Positions 11,114-21,700 of a stretch of 64,000 nucleotides of DNA are shown here, piece after piece (the first letter of the stretch is position 1; each line of letters begins with the position of its first letter). This DNA comes from Saturnia japonica (taxonomy: Eukaryota > Arthropoda > Insecta > Lepidoptera > Saturniidae): the NCBI GenBank assembly GCA_033032175.1, contig CM065325.1, positions 648,930-712,929 of the forward strand, written 5' to 3'. A model generated the notes under the pieces. It saw only the letters and a program-made list of their open reading frames with translations, was not told the DNA's origin and did not search any database. A program made the translations under genes and the position numbers.

Positions 11114-11672
11114 TAAGTCTTCCATAAAAAAATCTTTAAATGACTGTGAAATCCGTACAAATATCCGTTGCATGGTTTAGAAGAATTAAACGAACAAACA
11201 TACAGACGCGGATATCGACTTTATTTTATACTATGTTTCATTAGTATTTGCCCGCGAATTATTTCACGTTGTCTAAGAGATGAAACGACTCGCACGCCAA
11301 ACGTAATTTGGTTGTACAAAGTTTTCGCGGATGTGTGCACAACAACTCTTCAAAGGTGCATCGCAATCAGATGAATGTTTTAAAAGCACATAGGGGACAA
11401 ACAAGGAAACATTTGTTTTTATAATTATATAAATAAAACTAGCACAGCAAGTTTCATCCGTTTAAATTTATTCGATAAAATCTCCATCATTCCGCATCGT
11501 ACTTAACGCACTCTTGTAGCCTATCGTGTTCTCATTTCCGACACTTGCGTACAGCTTTCCAGATTCCCTTACGTTCATAGTTACTGTTTCACTTCTTAAA
11601 GTCTTACCATGGAGTTATATAGTCTATAACCTACTTCAATAAATAGGCAATAAAATGCAAAAGTACTTTTTT
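11114..11672. other. Gene-free flank of the mariner
   Basis: No gene seen. 11480-11590 is somewhat GC-richer and unassigned. Confidence 0.35.
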
Positions 11673-11745
11673 CTAATCTGACTGCTAGTTCCAGATATTA
11701 GTGTGTTTAAACAACATTCTCTCGAGGTTTATAACTTATATTATA
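11673..11745 (+). repeat. Family-A 3'-end remnant
   Basis: TCTGACTGCTAGTTCCAGAT followed by ATTAGTGTGTTTAAACAAC parallels the tail of the 14051 element ('actagtactttctgagattagtgtgttcaaacaaac'). The body is missing. Confidence 0.55.
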
Positions 11746-11749
11746 AACC

Positions 11750-12600
11750 TAATATTATAATAAAGTGTATTGAATGAGTTTAGTATTTATAATAATTACC
11801 TACATCATTGAACAATGATGAAAATACTCAGAAAATTTTAAATAAATAATTTTTTGGTGAATACATTACTCGTACCTAATCAGATTTTTTATTTCTCAAA
11901 AACGTCTCTGCATAAACTGCACCTTATAGAAGACACACTTGTATTAAATATATCATCCCTATCATGTAAATAATTAAATAGTTTGCACGCACGGATTACA
12001 AATGAATTTTGTCTATATGTGTTGTCCTTACAAACGGTACATATAAAAGTTTGGGTTTTGTTAATGTTAATCTCAATGCTACTATATATAAAAATAATTG
12101 CGTGTGGTGACCGTACGTGATACAAGTGAAACTTTTTAACAAGGGAGACGCGAGTAGCCTATACTATAAATTAGATATACAAAGTCTATCAATCCATGTC
12201 TTCTTCTGTTTACGTTATATTGTTCTTTTCCCTCATGTAACGCGATGTTCCTAAACGTGACGCGTCCTCGCAATTACAGTCTCAATTCTCGACCAATTAC
12301 ATAATCACCGCCTAAGAAATTTAGAACCAAGGAACATCTACAGGATTCCAGTACTATCTTTATTATTTTCTCTGTTAAAAAGAACTATTCTGACACAAGA
12401 ATAAGACAAGGAAAAGTGGTAATTTCATAGTTCACATAAATCAGCACACATGGCTATCGTTCGGTTACATTAGTACGCATATTTCTTCGCCCAGACGCGG
12501 CGAAATAGGTCGTAAATATTTTTAAAGACAGAAACACTAATTGCCAGTTACATGGAGCTACTTTTTAAGCTTTTGTTAAAGTTTATGGCTAGTTTTTAAC
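11750..12600. other. Gene-free A+T-rich stretch
   Basis: No supported gene; a 78-codon minus frame at 11889-12125 has no motif. Nothing else recognised. Confidence 0.35.
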
Positions 12601-12981
12601 AGACTTCAACAAAAGACGGGGGGAGGTTACTGAATTTGAACGTATATATTTTTTATGAATGTTCAACCATAACTTCTTTGTTTATGAACCGATATAGATG
12701 ATTCTTTTTTCGTTGGAAAGGAAATAACTCAAGGGTGGTGGTCCTGTTTAATTTTCACTGGCATTGGACCTTCAACTTCGAAGATACACCAGGGAACTCT
12801 TCAAAATCATTTAAGTTGGTTTTCTTTTTTGATAAAAATAGTCTTGTTCAATAAAGCAGATAACTTTATTTGTGGAATAATTTTGACGTTTTTAAACTTC
12901 TCAAAATTAAAAAAATATTCCTGATATAAAGTTATATCATGTTGATTGAAAAATCGGCCCTATGTAAGGCAAAATATTTTT
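12601..12981 (+). repeat. Probable lepidopteran dispersed repeat adjoining the right family-C copy
   Basis: The wording ACTTCAACAAAAGACGGGGG, AGGTTACTGAATTTGAACG, GAACCGATATAGATGATTC and GGTGGTCCTGTTTAATTTTC matches a common lepidopteran repeat style I know from memory. 12900-12980 (CTGATATAAAGTTATATCA, GATTGAAAAATCGGCCC) runs directly into the family-C block, so both may be one element read on the minus strand. Confidence 0.5.
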
Positions 12982-13063
12982 AAAGTGTAACTTCTTATGG
13001 GAGGGTAAACCGCTTTGTAACGTAACGCGTTACGGCGCCACTCTGTCCGGCTTCCCTTTCTCT
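12982..13063 (-). repeat. Palindrome-centred conserved repeat (family C), right copy
   Basis: Inverted relative to 8826-8908. On the minus strand it reads AGAGAAAGGGAAGC, GACAGAGTGGCGCC, GTAACGCGTTACGTTAC, AAGCGG, TACCCT and CATAAGAAGT. The two copies face each other across 4.1 kb that includes the mariner. The sequences outside and inside the pair do not match, so they are not simple ends of one transposon. Confidence 0.85.
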
Positions 13064-14050
13064 CACGCATACGGCAGCAGTAGGCAGGCTCCTCCACTCT
13101 CAATTTAACCCACAACTATCTTATTATATATTTATATTTATTTTTTATTTTATTTATTTAAGTTATCACTTCTGTCGAGCGTTCAGAGACACACACGTTT
13201 TTTAGGTAGATAATTGTGTTAGGTTCTATAATAAACTTTCTAGGCACATTACCGATTTTCCGGATAATGAGTTCAAGAATCATGTTAAGCGAATTTTATT
13301 GTCGAAAGGATACCTAATAAAGAGTGGATCATTATATGAATGACAAGGATGTCTGCAGGAGATTCTCTTTATGTACATACACTGAAAATGTAACTAATAA
13401 CTGTAAACAATATAAATATTGTAGAAAATAATTTATAAAATGTTGCCAAATTGGTCACTTGTCGGCTTTTCTCGATGCATGGGATGTTTTCCGAACTAGT
13501 GGTGGGTCATATAATTAAGGGTGAGTAAAATATTATTTTTCATTTTTTTTTTTGGAAATGTTGAGTTGGATTTCATTCACTACTTTGTACTGTTTTCTTG
13601 CTTGATTTTTATTAATATTATTTTTGGTCATTTCAATCTAAGTACATTTTTTTTTGTAAAATAAAAATTTACTTGAAAGATAATGTTGAAATCAGGTACA
13701 ACTTTACACATAAATATAGAGTACTACTCTAATATATTTTTCGAGATAGGAGATAAAAATATGCAATACACTCGCAGTCCGTGCATATTATTCGTATATG
13801 TATAATTTAGTATACTTATCACCTGCAGTAAAAAATGTTCATACGGAAAGCTATCCCACATTAAAGTAGCGCTCATACTATAGACAGTAAAAGTATTGCT
13901 ACCTAAGATATTAAATAAAAGATTAAATTTTAACATCTCTTTATATTATTTCTCAAAAGTGTTCCTTGTGTTTAACTTATATTTCTCTTATCTCTTATTT
14001 TAAAATTTTTGAATCCGACGAATGAAGAACATGTTTTCATTATATAATTA
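13064..14050. other. Gene-free A+T-rich stretch
   Basis: No gene or shared repeat recognised; a 70-codon minus frame at 13724-13936 has no motif. Confidence 0.35.
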
Positions 14051-14668
14051 ACTAGCTAACCCGCGCAACTTCGTCTGCAGAGAGTGAGTCGCAGGCACTG
14101 TATTATTAGGTGCCGCCCGCCTCCCACAGTATTCTGCATAGTAAAAATGCACTCCCAGTACTTGATCATTATTTTGATGCTGAGTTATTTTAAAACTGTG
14201 ACTGTGTGTAAAAAATGACGTAATGCGCAATTTTGTCCAAAATTAAATACTTGTGATGAATAACGTATTTATTTCGATAAGGATTAATACCATGTTTATA
14301 AAAACACCTTCGCAAATAATGGATTATTTTAGAACAAATTTTATTACCATAAAAAAGGTTATATTGCATCAACCTTCAAAAATTATTTTTAGAACTTTTT
14401 AAGAGAAACAATTTAACTTTAACCATTTACGCAGCGCGCATGTAATGGAAACATTCATGAGGAATACATTTTCCCCGTTTTTGCAACATTTTTCACTGAT
14501 ACTCCGCTTCTATTGATCTTAGCGTGCCTATAGCGTGCTATTGATGATAGCCTTTCTAGATAAATGAGCTATCCAACACTAAAATATTTTTTCCATTTTA
14601 ACTAGTACTTTCTGAGATTAGTGTGTTCAAACAAACAAACTCTTCAAACTTATAATATTAGTATAGAT
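14051..14668 (+). repeat. Family-A dispersed element, full length
   Basis: Starts ACTAGCTAACCCGCGCAACT and ends TTATAATATTAGTATAGAT, about 618 bp. The interior shares CCGTTTTTGCAACATTTTTC, GATACTCCGCTTCTATTGAT and ATAAATGAGCTATCCA with the 61345 copy. There is no coding frame. Elements with these ends are among the commonest in lepidopteran DNA; I leave the class open (SINE-like, LINE-derived or other). Confidence 0.75.
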
Positions 14669-15060
14669 TAAAACACTTTCTCATTCGGAATGCCATCAAA
14701 TATATTCGACTAACATATAGGACACGTGATCTGTTAGCAATCTTTTTAACTATCATGACAGCTGTTAGATTGCTAACATACAATAATGTGCGAAATATTC
14801 GCAACTGTTAATTAGTTTTCTTTTTTAAATTAACCAATAATAAGCTTGAATTGGTTCGTTAAAACGAAATTGATTATTGTGTATATTAATGTTCAAAGGT
14901 AAGCCAAACGTCATTTTAGTAATAAAATTCAAATAGGGGGGCTATATGAATAGTTGCATGAGCTGAGATTGAACTACTACCTTCCTGAAAAATCTTTATT
15001 TTATTTTTAATACATTGTAATATTTTAACATCATACACTGTAGTTCAAAAGGTATATCTC
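14669..15060. other. Gene-free stretch
   Basis: Contains a loose inverted pair, CTGTTAGCAATC (14731) and GATTGCTAAC (14768), around TTTTTAACTATCATGACAG. Nothing else recognised. Confidence 0.4.
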
Positions 15061-15079
15061 TCTGTTATATCGTGGTGGT

Positions 15080-15320
15080 TGAGGGGTTCAAAGCGGTGAA
15101 TTATCGATTCGATATCCCCATGGCAACAAAATAAACTAACCCAAATTTCACTATCCTACCATTTGTCATCAGGGAGTTCCAGTCCCTAAATCACGTCTCC
15201 ATCATCAGATCAGCTCCACAGAACCATAATACTGCATTGTCAACGGGCTTATTATACATACACGCATATGCTAATTTTCATCTCAATCGAATACCTGACA
15301 GTGGTTGAAAATGGTTTACA
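15080..15320 (+). repeat. Probable old dispersed repeat
   Basis: CTACCATTTGTCATCAGGGA, GTTCCAGTCCCTAAATCACG, CTCCATCATCAGATCAGC, TCAACGGGCTTATTATACAT and AATACCTGACAGTGGTTGAAA match a lepidopteran repeat style known to me. No second copy occurs in this window, so this rests on recall. Confidence 0.4.
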
Positions 15321-15821
15321 AATTTTAAATGTTACACATTTAAATACAAAAATTGCAAGTTAATATAAAGCTTGTTTAAATATAGCTCGTGCCGTGGTGA
15401 AAAGATCGGTCAGTCAATGAAGTTGGTCTCTTTATATGTATTCTATTAATCTTCAACTACAAACTTTATCTAAATCATAACATTCGGAAAAAATAATTGC
15501 TCATCGCTCATAGCTAAGGCTATGACAGATGTCTTAGAAAATCGTATTGTATTCATATCACCTCTTTTAGCCAGGTATAATGTACATTTTATGAAAGACG
15601 AGATTATCCCACTTTTTATGGTGTATACAGGAGCTATATTATTTCTGGTTTATTTTTAATATCGGAGAGGTTGAACCCCGTAATTGGCAATAAATATATT
15701 ATTCATAACTTTTCTTGTTATTAAGTTTTTGTTACAGAGTTGTTTTTTCTTTTATTTGTTTTATGTGTATCATTTTAGTAATTTTGCTCATTCAGAACAA
15801 ATTGGCTGATTAAACTGTTTT

Positions 15822-15933
15822 TTTTTTTTTATACACACAAGCGCCCACCTGGTGGTAAACGGTTACCATAGCACATCGATGCTTTTAACATCATAGGTAC
15901 CACAACCGCATTGCCGACCTTGAATCTACCTTC
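15822..15933 (-). repeat. LINE 3'-end (UTR) fragment, minus strand
   Basis: Reversed, it reads AAGGTCGGCAATGCGGTTGT, later CACCAGGTGGGCGC, and ends in an A-run (poly-T at 15819-15831 on the + strand). It parallels 63588-63690 (ATGTCGGCAATATAAC, then TTCAGGTGGGCCGTCTGC). The A-tail fixes the orientation as a non-LTR 3' end. Confidence 0.65.
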
Positions 15934-16108
15934 CCAAAGAAGATCTGAAGACTACCCACTGCAGAAACAATAATAATAAGCCTTTTTATTACATATCTTT
16001 CATTTCATGCAAATTTTAAATAATGCCTTACTAACGTGCAAGAAAAAAAACAATTATTATGTGATTTAGATTAATTTGAATTTAACCACTTTAATTTCAA
16101 TTACTTTT

Positions 16109-16270
16109 AATGAGAGCCCCTCTGTCCCTACAAAGGCCTCCTCCGTTTCTGACTACTGCCTTCTGTCTCGCGCTTCTATCTGCCAATTTTCTCCTGCTTC
16201 ATCTCAGACATCTTCGACCCATCTTATTGATGGTCTTCCTCGTCTTCTTTTTTCCTTGGATAATTTCCAT
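16109..16270 (-). pseudogene. RTE-type LINE, C-terminal fragment
   Basis: The minus-strand translation gives KRRRGRPSIRWVEDV, a TGA stop, DEAGENWQIEARDRRQ, a TAG stop, then SETEEAF. This matches the C-terminus of RTE-type elements known to me, of the form GRPxxRWxDD...AGxxWxxxAxxRxxWxxxxEAF. The two stops fall where Arg (CGA) and Trp (TGG) codons are expected, consistent with C-to-T decay. The open frames on the + strand here are incidental. Confidence 0.8.
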
Positions 16271-16289
16271 ACTATGGCATGTCTCGAAA

Positions 16290-17640
16290 CTGAAGTGAAA
16301 AGGGGCAGGACATCTAGTTAGAACAGAGGAAATGCGAAGGAGGAGACGTGCAGGAACATAAATATAATTGGCTACGATCTTCTCTAGGGTGAAAGAGATT
16401 TCAGTGTACCCTACCTCTCTTAAGTCGTCAAGGGTTTGACTCCTTTGAAATTAATTAAAGGTATAGAAGGCTAGGTGGTTTTAGTGTCCGTAGTTGAACC
16501 TACTACAACTTCAAAATAATCGTAATGCACTTCGATATTGCCAAAACACTTTACAAATCGAGTCATTTTGTCTTATCTATTTTTCCTCTAAAATTGGGCA
16601 CTATCCTAAAACTAAACATCAATATTTGACTTTCAAAAATAATTACAATTGAAATGTTCTCAACATATTATAATTGCAAAAAACAACGTCTCTCACAATT
16701 GAAGAAAACACCAAAAACAAATAACACATCTATTAAATATACTACTATCAAAGTTAGGTAAATTTTTACTGTCAATTGTGTCTCTGTTCACTTAATACAA
16801 AAATCTGGGTCAAGATAATAAGTAATACAAAATGCAGTCAAAAAGCAATCATTAATATAACGCTAATGTCCAATTGTTGCGGACAGTTATATTCGAAGCT
16901 ACACATTAGTCCATATAAAACGATTCCCTCAACTCTTAGGCAATTTATCATAAAATCGTTTTATCGCCTATAACTATTAAATAAAATTGACCGCAATTTA
17001 GGTCAGTTCTTTTTAGCGTTCGCAAACATAAAAAGTGTGTGGTCTAGTTAAACTGTAAAAATAGTAACATAAACAGGCAAGGATTTTCCGTTTTATTTTT
17101 TAAATTTAAAATATATACCAAGAAAAGGATCACTTCATGCTCTGCGAAATTCTTGGATTTCTCCAAGGGTTCCTTCGATCTTTTGAACTTATCGAAAAAT
17201 GAGTCAACCATCAAGACATTTGACAATCTTGCAAATCATATTGTGTTTAATCTTAGGACTTAAAAATGACTATTTATATAAATACTTATAATCATCATAC
17301 GAGACATTTTTTTATGTGATAATATTATGACATTATCATTTACGGCATTCACGGGAAGGGTGGTTGCTCGTATCAAATCATGGCCACCTCTCTCGTCCAA
17401 TATTTTGCTTAAACAAAATGCAATAGTGTGAGATATCGCAAAACAGAAACTGATATTACTTAATGCAATTGAAAAATAAACATTGAAGAGAAAAACACAA
17501 GGCTTTATTTATTAATTGACTGTTGTTAATGTGTAATTCATTATCACTTATTAATGATATGATTCCGGTAGCAACCGATTCATGACTGCGTCTCACAGCC
17601 GAATGCACTGACTCTCACTGAATCCCATTCCCAATATTCT
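16290..17640. other. Gene-free A+T-rich stretch
   Basis: No supported gene. 16380-16460 is slightly GC-richer. Short open stretches at 16776-16973 (+) and 17044-17226 (-) have no motif. Confidence 0.35.
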
Positions 17641-17935
17641 CAACCTGCATGGATAAAACCCCTAAGCTTGATGCAGCCATTTCCCACCCCACCTGTTCAG
17701 CCGTCCTTCTCTATGCTCTACAATCCCGCGCCCATCTCGTTTACACTTCAAAATTACATTCGGCCATTTTCGTTTATGCTCGGAATGCTCGGATGCAATA
17801 GCCGGTGTGCTCAGCTCAGCTAAACATAATTTGAAGGCAGTCGCTTCCCAACCGTCGGAGGAGGTGTATTGCCGTCGGTCGTTTTCCACGCGGTCGAAAC
17901 ATCGCATCGGTCCCTCAATATTTACATAGAGATGT
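17641..17935. promoter_or_regulatory. GC/CpG-richer island, candidate promoter
   Basis: About 300 bp clearly less A+T-rich than its surroundings, with several CpGs (CCGTCGGAGGAGG, GCCGTCGGTCGTTTTCCACG, CGGTCGAAACATCGCATCGG). It is not repeated elsewhere in the window. An 81-codon minus frame spans it without a recognisable domain. A promoter is one reading; an unrecognised repeat is another. Confidence 0.25.
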
Positions 17936-18187
17936 TTGTTCCTAGATAGTGCGCGTTGTAAAAACCTTCAAGGATTGTGTGCAGTGCAGTGTCTTGCTAA
18001 TGTGAATTTGTTTGTTATCGGTTTGATGGTCAGTTATGTTGCAACAGAGGATGTGTTTAATGTTGTAGTTCGCTATGCACGAAGTAAACATGATATGACA
18101 CATGTAAACGACAGTAAATATTTTAATGGACGCATACATGACTTGAAACGGATGCACGCAATGATTTTAGCTTCAGTCAAACATTAA
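17936..18187 (+). CDS. Small open frame of unknown function (weak)
   Basis: 83 codons from ATG with stop, next to the GC-richer island. The N-terminal half is mildly hydrophobic (VNLFVIGLMVSYV) and the rest is polar. No domain is recognised and no splice signals are clear. It is listed only because of its position beside a candidate promoter and could well be chance. Confidence 0.12.
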   Translation: MFLDSARCKNLQGLCAVQCLANVNLFVIGLMVSYVATEDVFNVVVRYARSKHDMTHVNDSKYFNGRIHDLKRMHAMILASVKH

Positions 18188-18189
18188 GA

Positions 18190-19370
18190 CAGACATGATT
18201 GGCACCGGGCTTAGTTAAAATAGGTTTACTTGCATTTAGCCGCGCGTTTGATTTTTCTTGACCTAAACTTACATTAATTAGCAAAGTTAAATGAATATTT
18301 TTGGCGGTAAAATGAGAAATCTTTGTGAGTTATTTTACGTGTGAAAATAAGATGGAAAATTGACAATTAGGGAATATAAATGTCATTAACCTTAAAATGT
18401 AGTATTGTTAAAGTTTTAAATTTTTCTAATGATACATACGGTAATCATTTGTATGCTTCAAATGATGGAGCAGAATTAAAGTTAATTGATTAGTTTCACA
18501 ATGTGTTTTTTATAAACATGTGGGTGGAATAAAAGCTAACAATGATGTTGCGTTATTAGGATGAACGTGTAATGAAACAATTCTTTATAACAATAGAGTA
18601 TTGTTTGTGTTTCATACGAAGTTTTTTTTTAGTGCTAAATTGTGTTAATTTCTCTATATGTTTATGCAATCAGTTGGAACACCCATTAAGTATTCGAGAG
18701 ACAATTGGAAAGTTAGTAATAATTATACATAAGGAACATACATTTTAAGACATGAAAGTTGTTTTGTTATGAAATTTTAATGGTTATAAATAAAGTGAAT
18801 TGCAAATATTTATTTTAAAAACTATAGTTATGTCTATGCTTTCTTTATTATAAAGAAATAATACAGCGTTACTTTCTATCATTATTTGTAATGTGAGTAG
18901 AGAGTGATTGCTTTACTTTACTCTATAAAAACTTTTTAAATCTCTGTAGGTACTTTAAAATTGTGAAGGCAGACTTCCTTACACTTACACTTTTAAAGAA
19001 GGAAGAAGTGATTAAGATTATATTTAATACTAAAACTGTGACTATAATGAAGTAGTTGAAGTGGTAATTTAGTTGTAATAAATAATTTTTAATAATAAAA
19101 AAAGGATGATTATAATATTTAAATGAACTATAGGTTATATGTTTTAAATCCAGTGAATAGCAATTATTGCTATATATTAAAGAAAATAAAACAGCAAACG
19201 GCATCCGTTTCACATTTATTTAAGTTTAAATTAATAAACTCATAGCAATGATCTCTGTCAGCTCGTTATTAAATGACCACCAGACCGATAAGTTTAATTT
19301 AATAAGTAACCTTGGTATTACAGTTAATTTAACTTGGAATTCGGACGAGCAACTACGTAATTGTGAACAT
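18190..19370. other. Gene-free A+T-rich stretch
   Basis: No supported gene; a 96-codon minus frame (18923-19213) is AT-driven, with no motif. Confidence 0.35.
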
Positions 19371-19466
19371 ACAGTGATTATCCGTAACTGTATTTCAAGT
19401 GAAAAAGTGGTGCTGTTTTAATTTTCGTGATTTTTATGTAGAAACCAACAATAAACGTTTGAAAAA
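19371..19466 (+). promoter_or_regulatory. Candidate start site and non-coding first exon
   Basis: ACAGTG at 19371 resembles the arthropod initiator (TCAGT type). It is followed by about 95 bp typical of an insect 5' leader (TATTTCAAGTGAAAAAGTGG) and then a strong splice donor, AAAAA|GTAAGT, at 19467. There is no ATG-led frame. This is inference from signals only, with no transcript evidence. Confidence 0.22.
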
Positions 19467-19467
19467 G

Positions 19468-19774
19468 TAAGTTCGTAAATATATTTTTACTTAACGTATA
19501 ACTTGTTTAAGTATGTACATGATAATTACATACAATTGCAACAAAAGATTACAAAATATTTTTTAATGTGTTAACACTTTGCGTTATCCACAGTATATAT
19601 AATGGATTATATTATTTAACTACAGATAAATTCCCAAATTTGCTTCTTCTGGATTAGTTAAATTTTTAGTATTAATTACCAACTATGAAGTGCAAAAATC
19701 GAATGTAAAATTTCAAACAAAACCTACGAAAAATAATACAATAACTTTGCGAGCTTCATTACATAAATAAACAT
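19468..19774. other. Gene-free A+T-rich stretch
   Basis: Nothing recognised; would be intron if the 19371 exon is real. Confidence 0.35.
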
Positions 19775-19963
19775 ACTAGCTGTGACTGCAGCTCCGCTCT
19801 AGTTAACAAGTACAAATGTTTTTACCGGGATATAAAGTATTATATGTCTTATTCTGGGTTATATATAAGATATCTGTGTGCCAAATGTCATCCAATTCCG
19901 TTAAGTTAGTTTTGCGTGACTGAGTAACAAACACACTTTCGCGTTTATAATATTAGTCAGGAT
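19775..19963 (+). repeat. Family-A dispersed element, short complete copy
   Basis: About 189 bp from ACTAGCTGTGACTGCAGCTC to CGTTTATAATATTAGTCAGGA. The interior wording TGCCAAATGTCATCCAATTC and TAGTTTTGCGTGACTGAGTA is typical of the 3' half of these elements. Much shorter than the 14051 copy, so the family is variable between its ends. Confidence 0.75.
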
Positions 19964-20296
19964 ATTTTTGGTTACAATGAATACATTATTTCATTATTCT
20001 TCATAATTGTGCAAAATTATTTTCTTAGCAATTTTCAACAGATATGCTTTAAGTCGATTTTTTTTATTAAATAACCAAATCTTTTGAATTATAAAGCAAA
20101 TTATTTATTTTTCAAGAATTTCATAATACAGCAGTGAATGTAGTACCTACTTATGTAATGTAGGTCAGTCAGAAAAATTGCCAACAAAAGCCGAGTATAT
20201 TATTTTATCAAGGTCGCTATCTATGTGGTCGTACTGAGTGTTTCTCAATAAAAACTAGCAATTATGTACCCTATATAATATTTTGTAATAATAATA
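19964..20296. other. Gene-free A+T-rich stretch
   Basis: Nothing recognised. Confidence 0.35.
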
Positions 20297-20660
20297 ACTA
20301 GCGATCGCTCTAAGCTCGAAATTCGACCGGCGACTTTTTGATCATAGACTATTTTCTGTTTGACATTTACAGTATTCATAAACAATGAGTACTATCTACA
20401 TCACTTGCTGTCATTTTTCGTTGAGTGACAATGTAAATTTTTTTCAAAGGTCTAAGTTCAATGGTACTTGTCGGGTTAGATTCGCAGTATTAATTTATTT
20501 AATTTAATATATTAGTAACAGGTATTATAGATAAATTTTAGCTTTCTGCACTCCTACATATAAACTTTAACCATGCCAAATCTCACGGACTTCCGTGCAC
20601 GCAATACGCTTAAAATAGTACCGAAAGCCTTTGCTTCATGTATTAATAATATATATAGAT
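20297..20660 (+). repeat. Family-B dispersed repeat, copy 3 (complete)
   Basis: Starts ACTAGCGATCGCTCTAAGCT and ends TATTAATAATATATATAGAT, about 364 bp. It shows that family B has the same style of ends as family A, so B is probably a subfamily or deletion derivative. The interior matches the copies at 1 and 6505, including GCGACTTTTTGATCATAGAC and TTTCTGCACTCC. Confidence 0.85.
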
Positions 20661-20796
20661 AATATGAAAGGATAATCTCACACACGGTTTTTCGATTCCA
20701 AAGTAAGCATAGCTTGTATTATGGTAGACAAACAGCTGATATACATGCATGTAGATATGTATATTTAAGACTTAAATACAGACATAAGACAATTAC

Positions 20797-21032
20797 CGTG
20801 AGTTCGAATCCCTGCAATGAGTCTGAAATTTCGGTGAAGGAAAACATCGTGATGAAAACATAGCACAGTGACACATTTTCTAATACACGCCTGGCTAGCT
20901 ACCACCCTTAAAATGAAAATCTAGCGCCAAGCACCTGTATGTGTTTTGCCTTAGTTGGATTTAACAGTAAGCCTCTACGCTTAGCAAGTTTTCATCTTGG
21001 GCCGAACGCTAAACCCATAAAGAATTTAAAAA
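20797..21032 (+). repeat. tRNA-derived SINE, 5'-truncated
   Basis: Begins around a perfect pol III B box (GTTCGAATCC at 20801-20810), then TTTCGGTGAAGGAAAACATC and GTGATGAAAAC, ending in an A-rich run near 21028. The A-box half of the tRNA head is absent. Same family as the minus copy at 3146. Confidence 0.75.
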
Positions 21033-21470
21033 AAACACTCATTCGTAAAAATTAAGAGCATTTTACATAAACCGATTCTTTTACATCACTTATTAACTAG
21101 TGTAATTACGTACTTATATAAAAAATGATAACCAAAAATTCAATTACGCTACGTTTTCCACGTAATATTAATTATTAAACTTAGATTTCGAAGTTAATGA
21201 GCATTAATTATCTATTATTTATATTACACAGTCATTGCTCTATTATGATTAAATTTAAATAGTCTAGGCCATTTATTATTTAGCGCATTATGATAACTAG
21301 TTCTGCAAATAAAACACTTAAACAAGAAGCTAAAGTTATGTGTGGAAGTTGCGTTTTTAATTACCTATTATTCGGGCGGCCGTCGCTGCGTCTCGCGTCC
21401 TCGGTGTCTTATAAACAAAAAAAAAAAAACAACACCTTGTAAACTTGGAATGTAAAACATTATCTAAATG
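21033..21470. other. Gene-free stretch with a GC patch and A-run
   Basis: 21373-21410 (CGGGCGGCCGTCGCTGCGTC) is sharply GC-rich and is followed at 21415 by a 14-base A-run. The pairing resembles a retroposed 3' end, but no family is recognised. Confidence 0.35.
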
Positions 21471-21535
21471 TAAAGTTTCATCGAAATCCTTGGAGCCGTT
21501 TTCGAGAAACCAATTATATATATACACAAGAATTG
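21471..21535 (+). repeat. Family-A-type 3'-end remnant
   Basis: AAAGTTTCATCGAAATCCTT followed by GGAGCCGTTTTCGAGAAACC is the usual sequence just inside the 3' end of family-A-like elements. The terminal ATTAGTATAGAT is not preserved. Confidence 0.5.
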
Positions 21536-21584
21536 CTCACTTAATAATAATAAGATAATTTTTTAATTTAGTTTTACGTTAGCC

Positions 21585-21700
21585 TTCATCTCGGCACGAA
21601 CTGAAAAGTTCTCTATGACTTACCTTTGTAGTAGGTATCGAGAAACTGTAGGATCATCTCCAGGTCAGTTTGTTCCCTCCTTTCTACGACATCTATTATG
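21585..21700 (+). pseudogene. Non-LTR retrotransposon C-terminus fragment
   Basis: CATCTCGGCACGAACTGAAA, then GAGAAACTGTAGGATCATCT and AGTTTGTTCCCTCCTTTCTA, align with 62905-63010. The translation EKL, stop, DHLQVSLFPPFYD corresponds to VKLWNHIPVNLFRPSND there, the 'xLWNxLPxxxFP' signature at the end of many LINE ORF2 proteins. Only the tail is present. Confidence 0.6.

Noticed and set aside
8826..13063. The inverted family-C pair as the two ends of a single 4.2-kb transposon
   Set aside because: Sequence just inside the two copies does not match a common element, no target duplication is seen, and the mariner has its own precise ends within.
20797..20815. tRNA 3' half at GTTCGAATCC
   Set aside because: Only the B box is present and the sequence continues into the lepidopteran SINE body.
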